Shown in pieces: positions 17,334-25,245 of a DNA stretch of 26,859 nucleotides. This DNA is from a virus, in the IMG/VR virus record IMGVR_UViG_3300030329_002963, positions 1-26,859 of that record, one strand, 5' to 3'. The notes under the pieces were generated by a model. The model had not been told where the DNA came from, made no database searches, and saw nothing but the letters and a program-made list of their open reading frames with translations. Position 1 is the stretch's first letter; each line of letters opens with the position of its first letter. A program made the position numbers and the translations under genes.

Positions 17334-19436
17334 TTATGTTCTCCTTCCTGTAGGCATTCCGCCTCCAAATATTCTTGGTGCAGCAGTTTGTATACCGCCT
17401 GGAGTGACTCCTGCCGCTGCTCTTCCAAATTGCTGAGGGGTAATTCCACCTGCAAAACCCAACATATTTGTAAGTGTCTGTAAAGCCTGTGGATCAAGTT
17501 GTCCGAGTTGACCCATAGTTGGAATACCGCCTTGAAAGAACTGTCCGATTCCCTGCTGTGGAGTCTGAGGTGCAGTTTGAGCAGGCTGCTGAGTTGTTGG
17601 AACCTGCATACCAAGTCCCTGCAACTGCTGAGGCATTCTGCCTCCGGTCAAAGCTGTTAAAGCACCAAATGCGGCAGGGTTCTGAAGCATGAGTGCAAGG
17701 TTTTGGCTTGCAAGCTGCTGCCTCTGAAAATCCATTTGGCTTGCCAACATCGTGCGTTCAAGTTCAATTTCTTTATCTCTTAATGCTTCATTAGCTTCTT
17801 CAGCTCTTATTTGTGCAGCTAGCCTTCTGTCCGCTAATGTAGTAGCTTCGTCTTCGTTATATCCAAGTTCTATCAGTCTGATTTTTTCAGCTTCCTGATT
17901 AGACCTTACCAACTCAGTTATTTTACTATTGGCAGTAGCCCTATCTAAATTTCGCTGTGTAATATCTTCAGCCAGTTTTCGTGACTCTAAAGTCTGTAAT
18001 ATAGGTTCTCCATCTGGACCTCTTTTAATTATGTTATTTTCATCTCTAACATAAGCTCCGGCAGGCGAAGTACCTAATATGGAAAGAAGTCTTTGGCTTT
18101 GATCTCCTATACGCTGATTTACTTCCTCATCGTATCGTTTTTCGTCCATATCAAGTTGATCCATCCACTGCTGCTTGGCAAAGGTTTTAAATCCTGTACT
18201 AGGATGAACTCCCATAATGGATGCTTGCTGCAAATCAGCCTGAGCATCTGCAAGCTCTTTTTCATGCTCAAGTTTTTCACGAGCCAAAGTCTTGCTTCTA
18301 CCGCCTATATCACTGTCAAAAAATCCTGTTTGGTCTGCCTGTTGTATATTTTTTTCAAGTTCTAACCTGTCTCTTGCTAAGGTGTTTGCATTATTCTGCA
18401 TTCTTCCTGTAATCTGAGCTTCCGTCATCTTTTGGTCGAAATCCTGCTGCTTTTTAGCTAAGGTGTCTTTATCTCCAAATTTACCGGTAGCCTGTGCAGT
18501 CTGTATCTTTCTGTCCCATTCCTGCTGCTCTGTAGCTCTTTTTTGACCTTCTACTGTTACTGCTCTGTCTAACAATGCTCTGCTTCTGTCAGTCATAACA
18601 GGAGAACCTGCTACAAGTTGACCTTCAATTTCCATTTGAGGAGTATGAAATTTCAAATACTGACCTATATTAGCCATATCGAAATTAGGATTGTTTACCT
18701 GACCCCATGCTTTGTTAAAATCTTCGTCAGCCCAATCGGCATCGCCCTGCTGTGCAGTAGTTGCAGTAGGTGCTGTTGGTGTCTCTACTAAAGGTGTTCC
18801 TGCCATTTGTTGTTGTTTTTGTTGTGCTTCTCCTGCTGCAAAAGCAGTCTGTGCCTCTGGATCACCTGTTAACCTTTTCTTTATATCAAACTCCTCTTGC
18901 TCTTCTTCAGTTCCTGGATATTGAACTTTAAGAGGTGTTAGTACCTGTTGTCCTGTTCTAGGGTCTATTGTCGGAGCTCCAGGGTCATAAGTTCTTTCAA
19001 CTTTGGGTTGCGGCTCATATCCTCCTAAACCTAAAGACCGTTGTAATTCCACAAGTCCTGCCATTTCCTCTGGTGTTTCAGCTGTTTGCACACCACCTGG
19101 AATAATTCTGGGACTATAAAAGTCCTGACCTGGAACAACATTCATGACCGAACCTGGCAACGCAACTTCAGCAGGTGCAGCTGTTTGACCGTTACCGTTG
19201 GTTACAGGCTGTCCTCCAGGCTGTTGATACAAGGGGTTTTGCTGCATGATATTTGGTGTTTCACCGGTTTTTAAATAATAATCGTCCGATTCCACAGGCT
19301 GAACTATACCAGACATTCCGCTAACATCAGGAGAAGGAACTCCGCCCTGGTCTTCTAATGTTTTAGCTAATGCCTTTTCCTGTGCTTCTCTTGCAGCCTG
19401 TTCGGCAGGATTAAATTCTTCATATCCGTTTGCCAT
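17334..19436 (-). CDS. Gln-rich coiled-coil structural protein with helical repeats (700 residues)
   Basis: ATG 19436 follows GGAGGTT. Residues 1-230 are Pro/Gln/Gly-rich and probably disordered. Residues about 300-410 contain a repeated helix-turn unit of about 35 residues with the signature A-Q-x-T-G followed by D-T-L-A-x-x-x-x-x-x-E/D (for example IQTAQATGKFGDKDTLAKK and MTEAQITGRMQNNANTLARD). Residues up to about 610 are long charged helices (REKLEHEKELADAQADLQQ; RAEEANEALRDKEIELERTM). The C-terminal 90 residues are Gln/Gly/Pro-rich. The same 'ATG...DTLA' helical repeat style is widespread in phage virion proteins next to portal genes. It probably works with the 1420-residue protein as an internal or neck protein. 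Function is otherwise unknown. Confidence 0.65.
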   Translation of the reverse strand: MANGYEEFNPAEQAAREAQEKALAKTLEDQGGVPSPDVSGMSGIVQPVESDDYYLKTGETPNIMQQNPLYQQPGGQPVTNGNGQTAAPAEVALPGSVMNVVPGQDFYSPRIIPGGVQTAETPEEMAGLVELQRSLGLGGYEPQPKVERTYDPGAPTIDPRTGQQVLTPLKVQYPGTEEEQEEFDIKKRLTGDPEAQTAFAAGEAQQKQQQMAGTPLVETPTAPTATTAQQGDADWADEDFNKAWGQVNNPNFDMANIGQYLKFHTPQMEIEGQLVAGSPVMTDRSRALLDRAVTVEGQKRATEQQEWDRKIQTAQATGKFGDKDTLAKKQQDFDQKMTEAQITGRMQNNANTLARDRLELEKNIQQADQTGFFDSDIGGRSKTLAREKLEHEKELADAQADLQQASIMGVHPSTGFKTFAKQQWMDQLDMDEKRYDEEVNQRIGDQSQRLLSILGTSPAGAYVRDENNIIKRGPDGEPILQTLESRKLAEDITQRNLDRATANSKITELVRSNQEAEKIRLIELGYNEDEATTLADRRLAAQIRAEEANEALRDKEIELERTMLASQMDFQRQQLASQNLALMLQNPAAFGALTALTGGRMPQQLQGLGMQVPTTQQPAQTAPQTPQQGIGQFFQGGIPTMGQLGQLDPQALQTLTNMLGFAGGITPQQFGRAAAGVTPGGIQTAAPRIFGGGMPTGRRT

Positions 19437-19438
19437 GT

Positions 19439-19633
19439 TTAACCTCCAGGCAGTAATTTAGAAAGCTCTTGAATAATGTCATCCACAGGCTGACCTGCAA
19501 CCATTGTGGGCTTAGGCTTTTTAGGCTTTCCAAGTATGCCTTCAAATATTTCTTCGGTCTGTATACTAGCTGTATCGGCAGCTATATCCACTGGTGTCTG
19601 TAAATGATTTCTGTCGGTTCTTTTTTTAGCCAT
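19439..19633 (-). CDS. Small hypothetical protein downstream of portal (64 residues)
   Basis: ATG 19633 lies one base after the portal stop, with GGAG overlapping the last portal codons. The next gene starts just after its stop. The product is charged (MAKKRTDRNHLQTPVDIAAD...), with a KPKKPKP linker and a short amphipathic C-terminal helix (VDDIIQELSKLLPGG) that could be a docking peptide. No family is recognised. Compact placement between portal and a virion gene suggests a head-assembly or minor virion role. Confidence 0.7.
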   Translation of the reverse strand: MAKKRTDRNHLQTPVDIAADTASIQTEEIFEGILGKPKKPKPTMVAGQPVDDIIQELSKLLPGG

Positions 19634-19634
19634 A

Positions 19635-21488
19635 TTATTCTCCTATAGTCTCACCGCTTGGCATTCCTACTGCTCCGCCTGTAGGTCCACCAAGTTCAGC
19701 CCCTAGCTGATCTATACCGCCCATACCCTGTGGATATACGCTTGGTCTTCCCTGTTGAGAAGCTACTCTTGCAGCTTGTATGTTAGCTTCTCCTGGTCTT
19801 TGTAACTGTGCTCCGCCTATATTTCTACTACCTACGTTTCCTGTCTCGCCTGTAGGTGAAGCCGCCTGCTCCATCTGTGTAGGCAGTCCTACTTTCTGTA
19901 ATAGTAAAGCAGTCTGCTGCTGTATAAATTCAGGTGTATTAAGCAATTGTTCGGCTCTAATCTGCATCTGTTCTTCCATTGGATCGGTTATACCACTTCT
20001 TCTTTGAGCCTCATATAATGAAATTATCCCTGCACCTTTAAGCCTCATGGCAAGCAGAGCCTCTCTTTCACGCTCTTCCGGTGCTTCTGCCTTAACCCTG
20101 ACAGTATTTTCGTGATAACCACGAATCTGGTCAGGACCTATCGTCTGATCGAAATTATGTATCTCATTTCTGCCGTATACAGTAACTCTGCCGCCTGCCT
20201 TGTTTTCTATCAGCATAAGCCATTTTTTATTTATATCTTCCAACGCATGTCTTAATCCGTCAGCCACTCCCTGAAATACCAATCTGCCCATTCCGGCAAG
20301 TACGCTTAATCCAAACCCTGAAGAAACACCTGTAGGTCTTACTCCTCTTATCACGTTTGGAAAAGTAGCTTCCTCTATCTTGGTTTGTATCATAGATAAC
20401 TGCTGATATATATCCGGTGGTATCTGCACCATTGGAGATGGTCTTACGTCCACTCCTGGAAGCACGATATTCTTACCGCCAAAGAGTTCATAGTCACTTC
20501 TGACTCTTTCTGCGTTCTGCTCAGGTCCATAGAAATCTATAGTTCTATACGCTACTGTTCTGACCAACGCTCCTATCTGAGTCATTAATCTTGCTTCCTC
20601 GTCTAATAGATTATGCACAGTATTAAGTACGCCCCTGTAGCGTTCTTCAGGGCTACCGTCTTCAAATGTATAGCTGTGAACAGGAATTATAGGCGTATAT
20701 GGCAGATGACCATAACCATGACGGTGAGGTCCCCACACTATCTGTCTGTCACAGACATACATCACCCAATCTTCGTCCCAATACTCGAACCACTCAGCTT
20801 GAGATGCAGATGGGTTTTCAGGTTTCCATTCAGGATATTTCTGACTAACGTCATCTACGTCACGTTCCATAAATTCAATAACCCACTTTGTTTTGGTTTT
20901 AGAGTCATCCCATACCAGATTGCGTGGATTAATCACGTTAGCAGCAAAGGGGAACTTTATGCTTCGGTCTTCCATGAAATCGTTAAGAGCACGTTTATAG
21001 TCAGCTTCATCCTCGAAGTCATCGACTACAGGGGCATTAGGCCAATTATCTGAGTCCCACATGGATTTAATCCAACCTACGCCATATAGGAAACTCTGTC
21101 TTACAGCTGTTCTAAGCACCGGCTTTTTCATCATGAGCCAAATGCCTGTCAAAGTCTTTTGAATCCGTTCCGCCCTTGCTCTTGATCTAGGAGAGGAAGG
21201 TACATCTATAGCTAGATTATTTACATCCACATGGTCGCTAGCCGTATTGACTATAGCACCTGCCGTAGCAGGCCATACAGGATCTATACCTTCAGGAGCA
21301 GGCACAGTCCTATTGCCCATGTAATATTCCTCTTCAGTCTCGCACTGTTTATGAAAATCCTGATAATAGGCTTTCTGCCTATCGAACAGGTCAAGTACGT
21401 CATCTAATTCAGGTGCATCCGAGTTTTCAGGATCACCAGGCATCCATTCGGTTATTTCTTCCATCACAGGTTTTTCTGTAGTTACCAT
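19635..21488 (-). CDS. Portal protein (617 residues)
   Basis: Its start overlaps the terminase stop (TAATG). The N-terminal region has the long helices and Trp/Tyr-rich segments of portal proteins (DLFDRQKAYYQDFHKQCETE; GIWLMMKKPVLRTAVRQSFL followed by GVGWIKSMWD). It continues with WDDSKTKTKWVIEFMERD-type strands, a long alpha-helical stem region (LLDEEARLMTQIGALVRTVA), and a helical C-terminus ending in a Gly/Gln-rich tail that probably lies inside the head. The portal forms the twelve-part ring through which DNA enters and leaves the capsid and to which the terminase binds. The order TerL-portal supports the call. Length is in the upper range of short-tailed phage portals. Confidence 0.8.
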   Translation of the reverse strand: MVTTEKPVMEEITEWMPGDPENSDAPELDDVLDLFDRQKAYYQDFHKQCETEEEYYMGNRTVPAPEGIDPVWPATAGAIVNTASDHVDVNNLAIDVPSSPRSRARAERIQKTLTGIWLMMKKPVLRTAVRQSFLYGVGWIKSMWDSDNWPNAPVVDDFEDEADYKRALNDFMEDRSIKFPFAANVINPRNLVWDDSKTKTKWVIEFMERDVDDVSQKYPEWKPENPSASQAEWFEYWDEDWVMYVCDRQIVWGPHRHGYGHLPYTPIIPVHSYTFEDGSPEERYRGVLNTVHNLLDEEARLMTQIGALVRTVAYRTIDFYGPEQNAERVRSDYELFGGKNIVLPGVDVRPSPMVQIPPDIYQQLSMIQTKIEEATFPNVIRGVRPTGVSSGFGLSVLAGMGRLVFQGVADGLRHALEDINKKWLMLIENKAGGRVTVYGRNEIHNFDQTIGPDQIRGYHENTVRVKAEAPEEREREALLAMRLKGAGIISLYEAQRRSGITDPMEEQMQIRAEQLLNTPEFIQQQTALLLQKVGLPTQMEQAASPTGETGNVGSRNIGGAQLQRPGEANIQAARVASQQGRPSVYPQGMGGIDQLGAELGGPTGGAVGMPSGETIGE

Positions 21489-22915
21489 TAGCTAATCCCC
21501 AATTCTTCAGCTCTTTTGGCTATTTTTTCGAGTCTTCTAAGTCTCATCAGTTTCGGTCCTTCTAAATTACCCTGATTCCAACCGTTATTAGCTTCAGCCT
21601 GCGTAGGCACATATCTTGAATTGCCTATAGGTCTGAAGGAACTGGTCACAGGTCTACTGGAATCAGCCACTTCTAAAGCAAGTGCAAGTGCAAATACGGC
21701 ATCGTCATGTTCACCTGGAGGTGCTTCCGCCTTATATCTTCCGCCAGGCATTTTTCTATACTGAAAGGCTCTAAGCTGTCTTAAAAGCCTTTTTTCATTA
21801 AAGAACGAAATAGTCTGTCTTTCCAAAGCTACTACAAGCTGCTGAAGCAGATGTTCTCTTGAGGACTGAGAAAATATATACGGAGATACAGGAACTCCTG
21901 CTTCTATGAGTTCACTCATAAATACGTCACCTATACCTGTAGCATCAATACATATCTGTTCTATACCCCATTCCTCTACAAGCCTGATAACGTGTTCTCT
22001 CTGAGCTACCCATTCGGTACCGTCATCCCATCCGTGATAATGCACCATTTTTCTTTCTGCTGCATCCATTATCACCATAACTGAGGGATCCATCTTTCTA
22101 CCAAGGTCAAGCCCTGCTATATACCTTGCACCTGGAACAGGTCCCTGCATGGGGTCACCTGCTATATTGGCATCTATATTAGTGAAATAACCGGCTGAGT
22201 CAGAAAATTCAGCAAGGTACATACGTCTCCAGACCCTTTCAGGCAACAGCTCCTTGTCAGATTCTATCTCCGCCTTCTGTTCTGCGTTAAGCAAAGGGTT
22301 TTCAAAGCTTGTAGCCTTAAAGGAAGAAAATCCTCGTTCACCTCTTTCGCCTGCTACAAACGCTCTTCTGAACCAATGATCAGGATAAAGAGCAGGAATA
22401 CCTTCAAATATACCGTAACCAAGTCTTTCAGGGCTTCTAAGCGTAGGCAATAGCTTTTCAAAAGCCTTATCGGATATATCCTGAGCTTCTGATATCCATA
22501 GAAAATCCAGACCTGCCGTTTGTAGGCTGTCCGGATCATGAGCTGATTTAACCTCTATTTGTCCCCAAGTTCTTTTATCGCTGCCTTTTAGGTGCATCAG
22601 CCAAGAGTCCTGCTTAATACCGGCAGGAGATATAAACTCATTAGGGAAGAAAGCAATCATTTCGTTCCAAATCTGCCTAGCCTGCGGAAAATTCGGTGTT
22701 ACTATCCAAGCATGAAAAGGCGGTATCAAATGAGATTCCACCTCTATTTCAAGGCTTTCTACATATCTTCTGATTAATTCCCATAACGCAAAGCGAGATT
22801 TACCCCACCTACGTCCTATCTCCAAAACCTTGATTTTAGCATCAACTCCATGCACTCTCTGCTGACCTGGATGAGGTTTATAAAAATCACTTAAATTGAG
22901 CTGTTGTTGAACCAT
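21488..22915 (-). CDS. terL: Large terminase subunit: packaging ATPase and headful/cos nuclease
   Basis: The ATPase domain shows the Walker A GRRWGKS (residues 34-40) and the Walker B segment LDFLWISEA (136-144, acidic pair with E143). The C-terminal RNase H-like nuclease shows three expected acidic positions: D270 in AGLDLGRKMDPS, D324 in ICIDATGIGD, and D404/D405 in GEHDDAVFALALA. Length (475) is normal. It cuts concatemeric DNA and drives it through the portal. The ATG at 22915 directly follows the TAA of the overlapping second frame in the methyltransferase gene, and an AGGAG site lies seven bases upstream inside both upper frames. The methyltransferase frame itself overlaps TerL by 29 bases. 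Confidence 0.95.
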   Translation of the reverse strand: MVQQQLNLSDFYKPHPGQQRVHGVDAKIKVLEIGRRWGKSRFALWELIRRYVESLEIEVESHLIPPFHAWIVTPNFPQARQIWNEMIAFFPNEFISPAGIKQDSWLMHLKGSDKRTWGQIEVKSAHDPDSLQTAGLDFLWISEAQDISDKAFEKLLPTLRSPERLGYGIFEGIPALYPDHWFRRAFVAGERGERGFSSFKATSFENPLLNAEQKAEIESDKELLPERVWRRMYLAEFSDSAGYFTNIDANIAGDPMQGPVPGARYIAGLDLGRKMDPSVMVIMDAAERKMVHYHGWDDGTEWVAQREHVIRLVEEWGIEQICIDATGIGDVFMSELIEAGVPVSPYIFSQSSREHLLQQLVVALERQTISFFNEKRLLRQLRAFQYRKMPGGRYKAEAPPGEHDDAVFALALALEVADSSRPVTSSFRPIGNSRYVPTQAEANNGWNQGNLEGPKLMRLRRLEKIAKRAEELGIS

Positions 22916-24248
22916 TTAAGACTCCTGACCTTTCGATACAGAGTCTGAGTGCGATAGCTCCTGCCTGCCAAGCGACTGCGTTCCCAAGGGCTTTAAGTCT
23001 GTCCATCCTATTAGCCATTTTCCCATCATCAGATATTCTACAAAAAGCGGGTTCAATCTCCGGCATGATACTGAGCAGGTACTCCCATCCGGATGAGTCT
23101 GAGGGTCCTGGTGGGTAGTTTGGGAATTGATCCTCGTAGTATCCTCTAGATTCAGAGAGTGGGAGTTCTTCCCATCTTTCGTCTTTCTCCTGCCTGTATG
23201 AGTCATCTCTATATCCGTGTGTACAGTCTCCTGTGTTGTCGGAGTCGGCCATTTCGTCACAGCTGTGGGAAGTGTCACTGAATGCATCGATCCTTCTTTT
23301 ATCTGAGTCGATTTCAGATTCCCTGTGTATGTATCCGCTACTGTCGGAGTCGGCCAGTTCCTTGCAACAGGACCGAGATTGTCCTGTCTGTTTTCTCTTA
23401 TTCTTGCACTCGACTTGTGTTCGGATGAGTTCGGTGTCGGCCATTTTCCTGTTTCCACAACATCTTTCAGCTTGACTCCCCATCTTACTCCCTGTTCGTT
23501 CTTTCTGCTGAAATGACCGTTGTGCATCTCCACATTCTTTACTGTTCCCCCTTCCGTGTCGCTCACTCTCGGAGTCGGCCAGTTTTGGGCAATCGCTGCC
23601 GCTCTGTCCAAAGTTATCTGGACATGCTTTCCAGTCTTTGGGTTGTATGCTCTCTCCCCTGTCTTCGCCGGTTTTCCTTCCTTCGTCACTAATGTTTTTA
23701 AAAATTCTCCCTTCCCTGCGGTTTGATTCGTTGGAGTCGGCCAGTTTCCTATAGGCAAAGCAGAACCACCTTTTTCTTCTGTGGGGAGCTCCTGCATCGT
23801 CAGCTCCGACAATTTCCCATTCCGCATCGAACCCCTCTTCGGCAAGGTCCCTGAGTACTGTGTACACATAGGGCTGCCGTCCTTCGCCATCTCCAGAAAG
23901 GAGACCTGGTACGTTCTCCAGGAAGACGTACTCCGGTCGAGCCATGCGAATGACTCTGAGGGTGTCCGGCCACATGTTCCTATCGTCTGATTCACCTTTT
24001 CTCTCTCCTGCTACAGAAAACGGCTGACACGGAAATCCACCAACCACCATGTCAGTCTTTTCCCATTTAAATTTCCTTATATCATCGAATATCTCCGCTT
24101 TGTCCAGATATCCGTCCTTCATCCTCGCCCTTAAAACCTTCTGACAGAATCCGTCTATCTCCACATACACTTCCGTCTCCGCACCTAAAACAGACCTCAC
24201 CGCCAAATCCAAAGCTCCTATTCCGCTGAACAGTGATATATATTTCAT
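22887..24248 (-). CDS. DNA cytosine-5 methyltransferase with LADS-repeat region (453 residues)
   Basis: It transfers a methyl group from S-adenosylmethionine to carbon 5 of cytosine. Visible motifs are: motif I SLFSGIGALDLAV (5-17); motif IV GGFPCQPFSVAG with catalytic C74; motif VI ENVPGLLS (111-118); motif VIII APHRRKRWF (154-162); and motif X RLKALGNAVAWQAG (417-430). Between VIII and X the usual target-recognition region is replaced by charged, low-complexity sequence with five LADS/MADS/MADT motifs (residues 169, 223, 269, 298, 333). A classical motif IX is not obvious in this frame. The gene sits between small and large terminase genes and may protect phage DNA from host restriction or mark DNA for packaging. 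The site specificity cannot be read from the sequence. Confidence 0.9.
   Translation of the reverse strand: MKYISLFSGIGALDLAVRSVLGAETEVYVEIDGFCQKVLRARMKDGYLDKAEIFDDIRKFKWEKTDMVVGGFPCQPFSVAGERKGESDDRNMWPDTLRVIRMARPEYVFLENVPGLLSGDGEGRQPYVYTVLRDLAEEGFDAEWEIVGADDAGAPHRRKRWFCFAYRKLADSNESNRREGRIFKNISDEGRKTGEDRGESIQPKDWKACPDNFGQSGSDCPKLADSESERHGRGNSKECGDAQRSFQQKERTGSKMGSQAERCCGNRKMADTELIRTQVECKNKRKQTGQSRSCCKELADSDSSGYIHRESEIDSDKRRIDAFSDTSHSCDEMADSDNTGDCTHGYRDDSYRQEKDERWEELPLSESRGYYEDQFPNYPPGPSDSSGWEYLLSIMPEIEPAFCRISDDGKMANRMDRLKALGNAVAWQAGAIALRLCIERSGVLNGSTTAQFK
22916..23995 (-). CDS. Overprinted reading frame inside the methyltransferase gene: WPTP-repeat protein (359 residues)
   Basis: This is a second frame lying wholly within the methyltransferase gene. 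It starts with GTG 23995 after an AGGAG site nine bases upstream, and its TAA (22918-22916) abuts the TerL ATG. The product starts MNQTIGTCGRTPSESFAWLD and has an STSSWRTYQVSFLE segment. It has five WPTP motifs (residues 85, 139, 185, 214, 249) and near the end LNPLFVEYLM...GWTDLKP (314-336). Each WPTP is read from exactly the same bases as an L/MADS or MADT motif of the methyltransferase. The 'W-R-T-x-Q' start, WPTP units and 'NPxFVEYLM...GWTDL' end match, from memory, a protein type often annotated as hypothetical in phages. Whether it is translated is unproven; it may be a conserved by-product of a repeat-containing gene. Confidence 0.55.
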   Translation of the reverse strand: MNQTIGTCGRTPSESFAWLDRSTSSWRTYQVSFLEMAKDGSPMCTQYSGTLPKRGSMRNGKLSELTMQELPTEEKGGSALPIGNWPTPTNQTAGKGEFLKTLVTKEGKPAKTGERAYNPKTGKHVQITLDRAAAIAQNWPTPRVSDTEGGTVKNVEMHNGHFSRKNEQGVRWGVKLKDVVETGKWPTPNSSEHKSSARIRENRQDNLGPVARNWPTPTVADTYTGNLKSTQIKEGSMHSVTLPTAVTKWPTPTTQETVHTDIEMTHTGRRKTKDGKNSHSLNLEDTTRINSQTTHQDPQTHPDGSTCSVSCRRLNPLFVEYLMMGKWLIGWTDLKPLGTQSLGRQELSHSDSVSKGQES

Positions 24249-24271
24249 TCACTCTTCTTGCACCAGCCTAA

Positions 24272-24523
24272 TTAATCGTTCCACTTAAATATTGGCGTAT
24301 ACTTTCCCACATACGCACCTTCGGTGTTAAAAGTAAAATACTCCATCGCATCCTCGTAGCTCATCCCATCGTTCTCCATAAACACCTCAATACACTTTTC
24401 ACTCGAATAGACAGCAACCTTATTACCGTTTCTACTACCAACACCTATAATGGCCTTGTCTAGCCCATCGGCCAACATAGCCTCCGGATTAACCTCAATT
24501 AATCGTCCTGTAACCTTTCTCAT
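24272..24523 (-). CDS. Small conserved phage protein of unknown function (83 residues)
   Basis: I chose ATG 24523 rather than an ATG 54 bases earlier because it follows a GGGGAAAG site and reduces the overlap with the preceding gene from 83 to 29 bases. The product begins MRKVTGRLIEVNPEAMLADG, continues with AIIGVGSRNGNKVAVYSSEK, and has a GMSYEDAMEYFTFNTEGAYV segment near the end. This 'LIEVNPEAMLADGLD...GMSYEDA.E...FNT.GA.VG..TP.F' arrangement is one I recognise as widespread in phages, but it has no known function. Its position between the terminase small subunit and the methyltransferase suggests late or packaging-linked expression. Confidence 0.75.
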   Translation of the reverse strand: MRKVTGRLIEVNPEAMLADGLDKAIIGVGSRNGNKVAVYSSEKCIEVFMENDGMSYEDAMEYFTFNTEGAYVGKYTPIFKWND

Positions 24524-24704
24524 CTTTCCCCAAGCTATGCAGCCATAAATATTCCTTCGTATCCTTCCACCCTGCATTATCTAAATCCATCGGCAATACA
24601 TTGATCATCTGCTTCCTATGCCCACACTTCTCACATACCCCAACCGAATACCTGCCGTCAGGCAACCCAATCAAATAACTATGTACGCACTCAGTCTTTG
24701 CCAC
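24495..24704 (-). CDS. Small putative zinc-binding protein (69 residues)
   Basis: The start is GTG 24704, inside the last codons of the small-terminase gene (14-base overlap), and the ribosome site is weak, so translation is probably coupled. C6 and H8 in ECVHSYLIG and C24-x2-C27 in GVCEKCGHRK could form one small zinc ribbon. The C-terminal half (GWKDTKEYLWLHSLGKDEKG) is aromatic and charged. Its size and coupling to the terminase suggest a DNA- or protein-binding accessory, but no family is recognised. Confidence 0.65.
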   Translation of the reverse strand: MAKTECVHSYLIGLPDGRYSVGVCEKCGHRKQMINVLPMDLDNAGWKDTKEYLWLHSLGKDEKGYRTIN

Positions 24705-25164
24705 CGGAAGAACCAGTAAAATTACTCACACTGACATTCACGAAATTCCCTGCTCCTGTAACCGCTCCCTCAGGCATCATGCCCCTTATCTGATGCAAAT
24801 GCTTTATTGCATTCAGCTGTACATTCTTATTAACGTCCTGCTCTATTAAATTCTTCAACTTAATAATCGACATAGGCAGCATTATCCCTGCTATCTGCTC
24901 AGCTATCCGCTTAGGCTCATGCATAACATCCACAAATACCCTCTCAAAATCCTCACTCATCATCCTCTGCTCCTCTACCCATGCCATAGACTCCCCTGTC
25001 AACTCACACGCCCTCGCAGCATCCATACAATCCATATAAACAGTCATAAATGACCTCTGCTCTACAGTCAGCTCACTCCACTCAGATCTGTCCTCTACAT
25101 TAACCTTCACAGCATTCTTAGCAGCTAACGCAGGATGCTTTGTTAAATCCGCCTTCCTAGCCAT
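24691..25164 (-). CDS. terS: Probable small terminase subunit (157 residues)
   Basis: The start ATG 25164 overlaps the end of the 27-residue gene by eight bases (ATGGCTAG). The protein begins MARKADLTKHPALAAKNAVK. It contains a helix-turn-helix-like segment (DAARACELTGESMAWVEEQR, residues about 48-67) and then long helices (RIAEQIAGIMLPMSIIKLKN) that could form the oligomer, and ends in a short low-complexity tail. This layout fits small terminases, which recognise the pac or cos site and load the large subunit. The large subunit lies four genes downstream and there is no better candidate in the window. Sequence alone gives no defining motif. Confidence 0.65.
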   Translation of the reverse strand: MARKADLTKHPALAAKNAVKVNVEDRSEWSELTVEQRSFMTVYMDCMDAARACELTGESMAWVEEQRMMSEDFERVFVDVMHEPKRIAEQIAGIMLPMSIIKLKNLIEQDVNKNVQLNAIKHLHQIRGMMPEGAVTGAGNFVNVSVSNFTGSSGGKD

Positions 25165-25240
25165 TGTGGCACCTGCATTCGCAACCTGTTAGATTGCAAT
25201 CCTTGCATCCGCCATATACACATATCAATGATGTTGCCAT
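25157..25240 (-). CDS. 27-residue Cys-rich peptide, first gene of the packaging operon
   Basis: ATG at 25240 follows a perfect AGGAG site (25246-25251), and the TAG at 25159-25157 overlaps the small-terminase start. The product MATSLICVYGGCKDCNLTGC is followed by ECRCHNG. It therefore has C7, C12, C15, C20, C22 and C24 plus H25, a spacing that suits one or two metal sites. Similar tiny 'C-x2-C...C-x-C-x-C-H' proteins occur in phage genomes. Because it is first in the transcript, its translation may be what the structured leader controls. Function is unknown. Confidence 0.7.
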   Translation of the reverse strand: MATSLICVYGGCKDCNLTGCECRCHNG

Positions 25241-25245
25241 TAATA

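Noticed and set aside
17273-17614. Second minus-strand frame across the 700/1420-residue gene junction (113 codons)
   Set aside because: Unlike the WPTP frame it has no good start signal, no repeat structure and no coupling to a downstream gene; its composition reflects Gln-rich codons read out of frame.
20613-21053. Plus-strand frame of 146 codons inside the portal gene, and a 151-codon one at 15169-15624
   Set aside because: No ribosome site or family pattern was seen, and both lie within strongly supported minus-strand genes.
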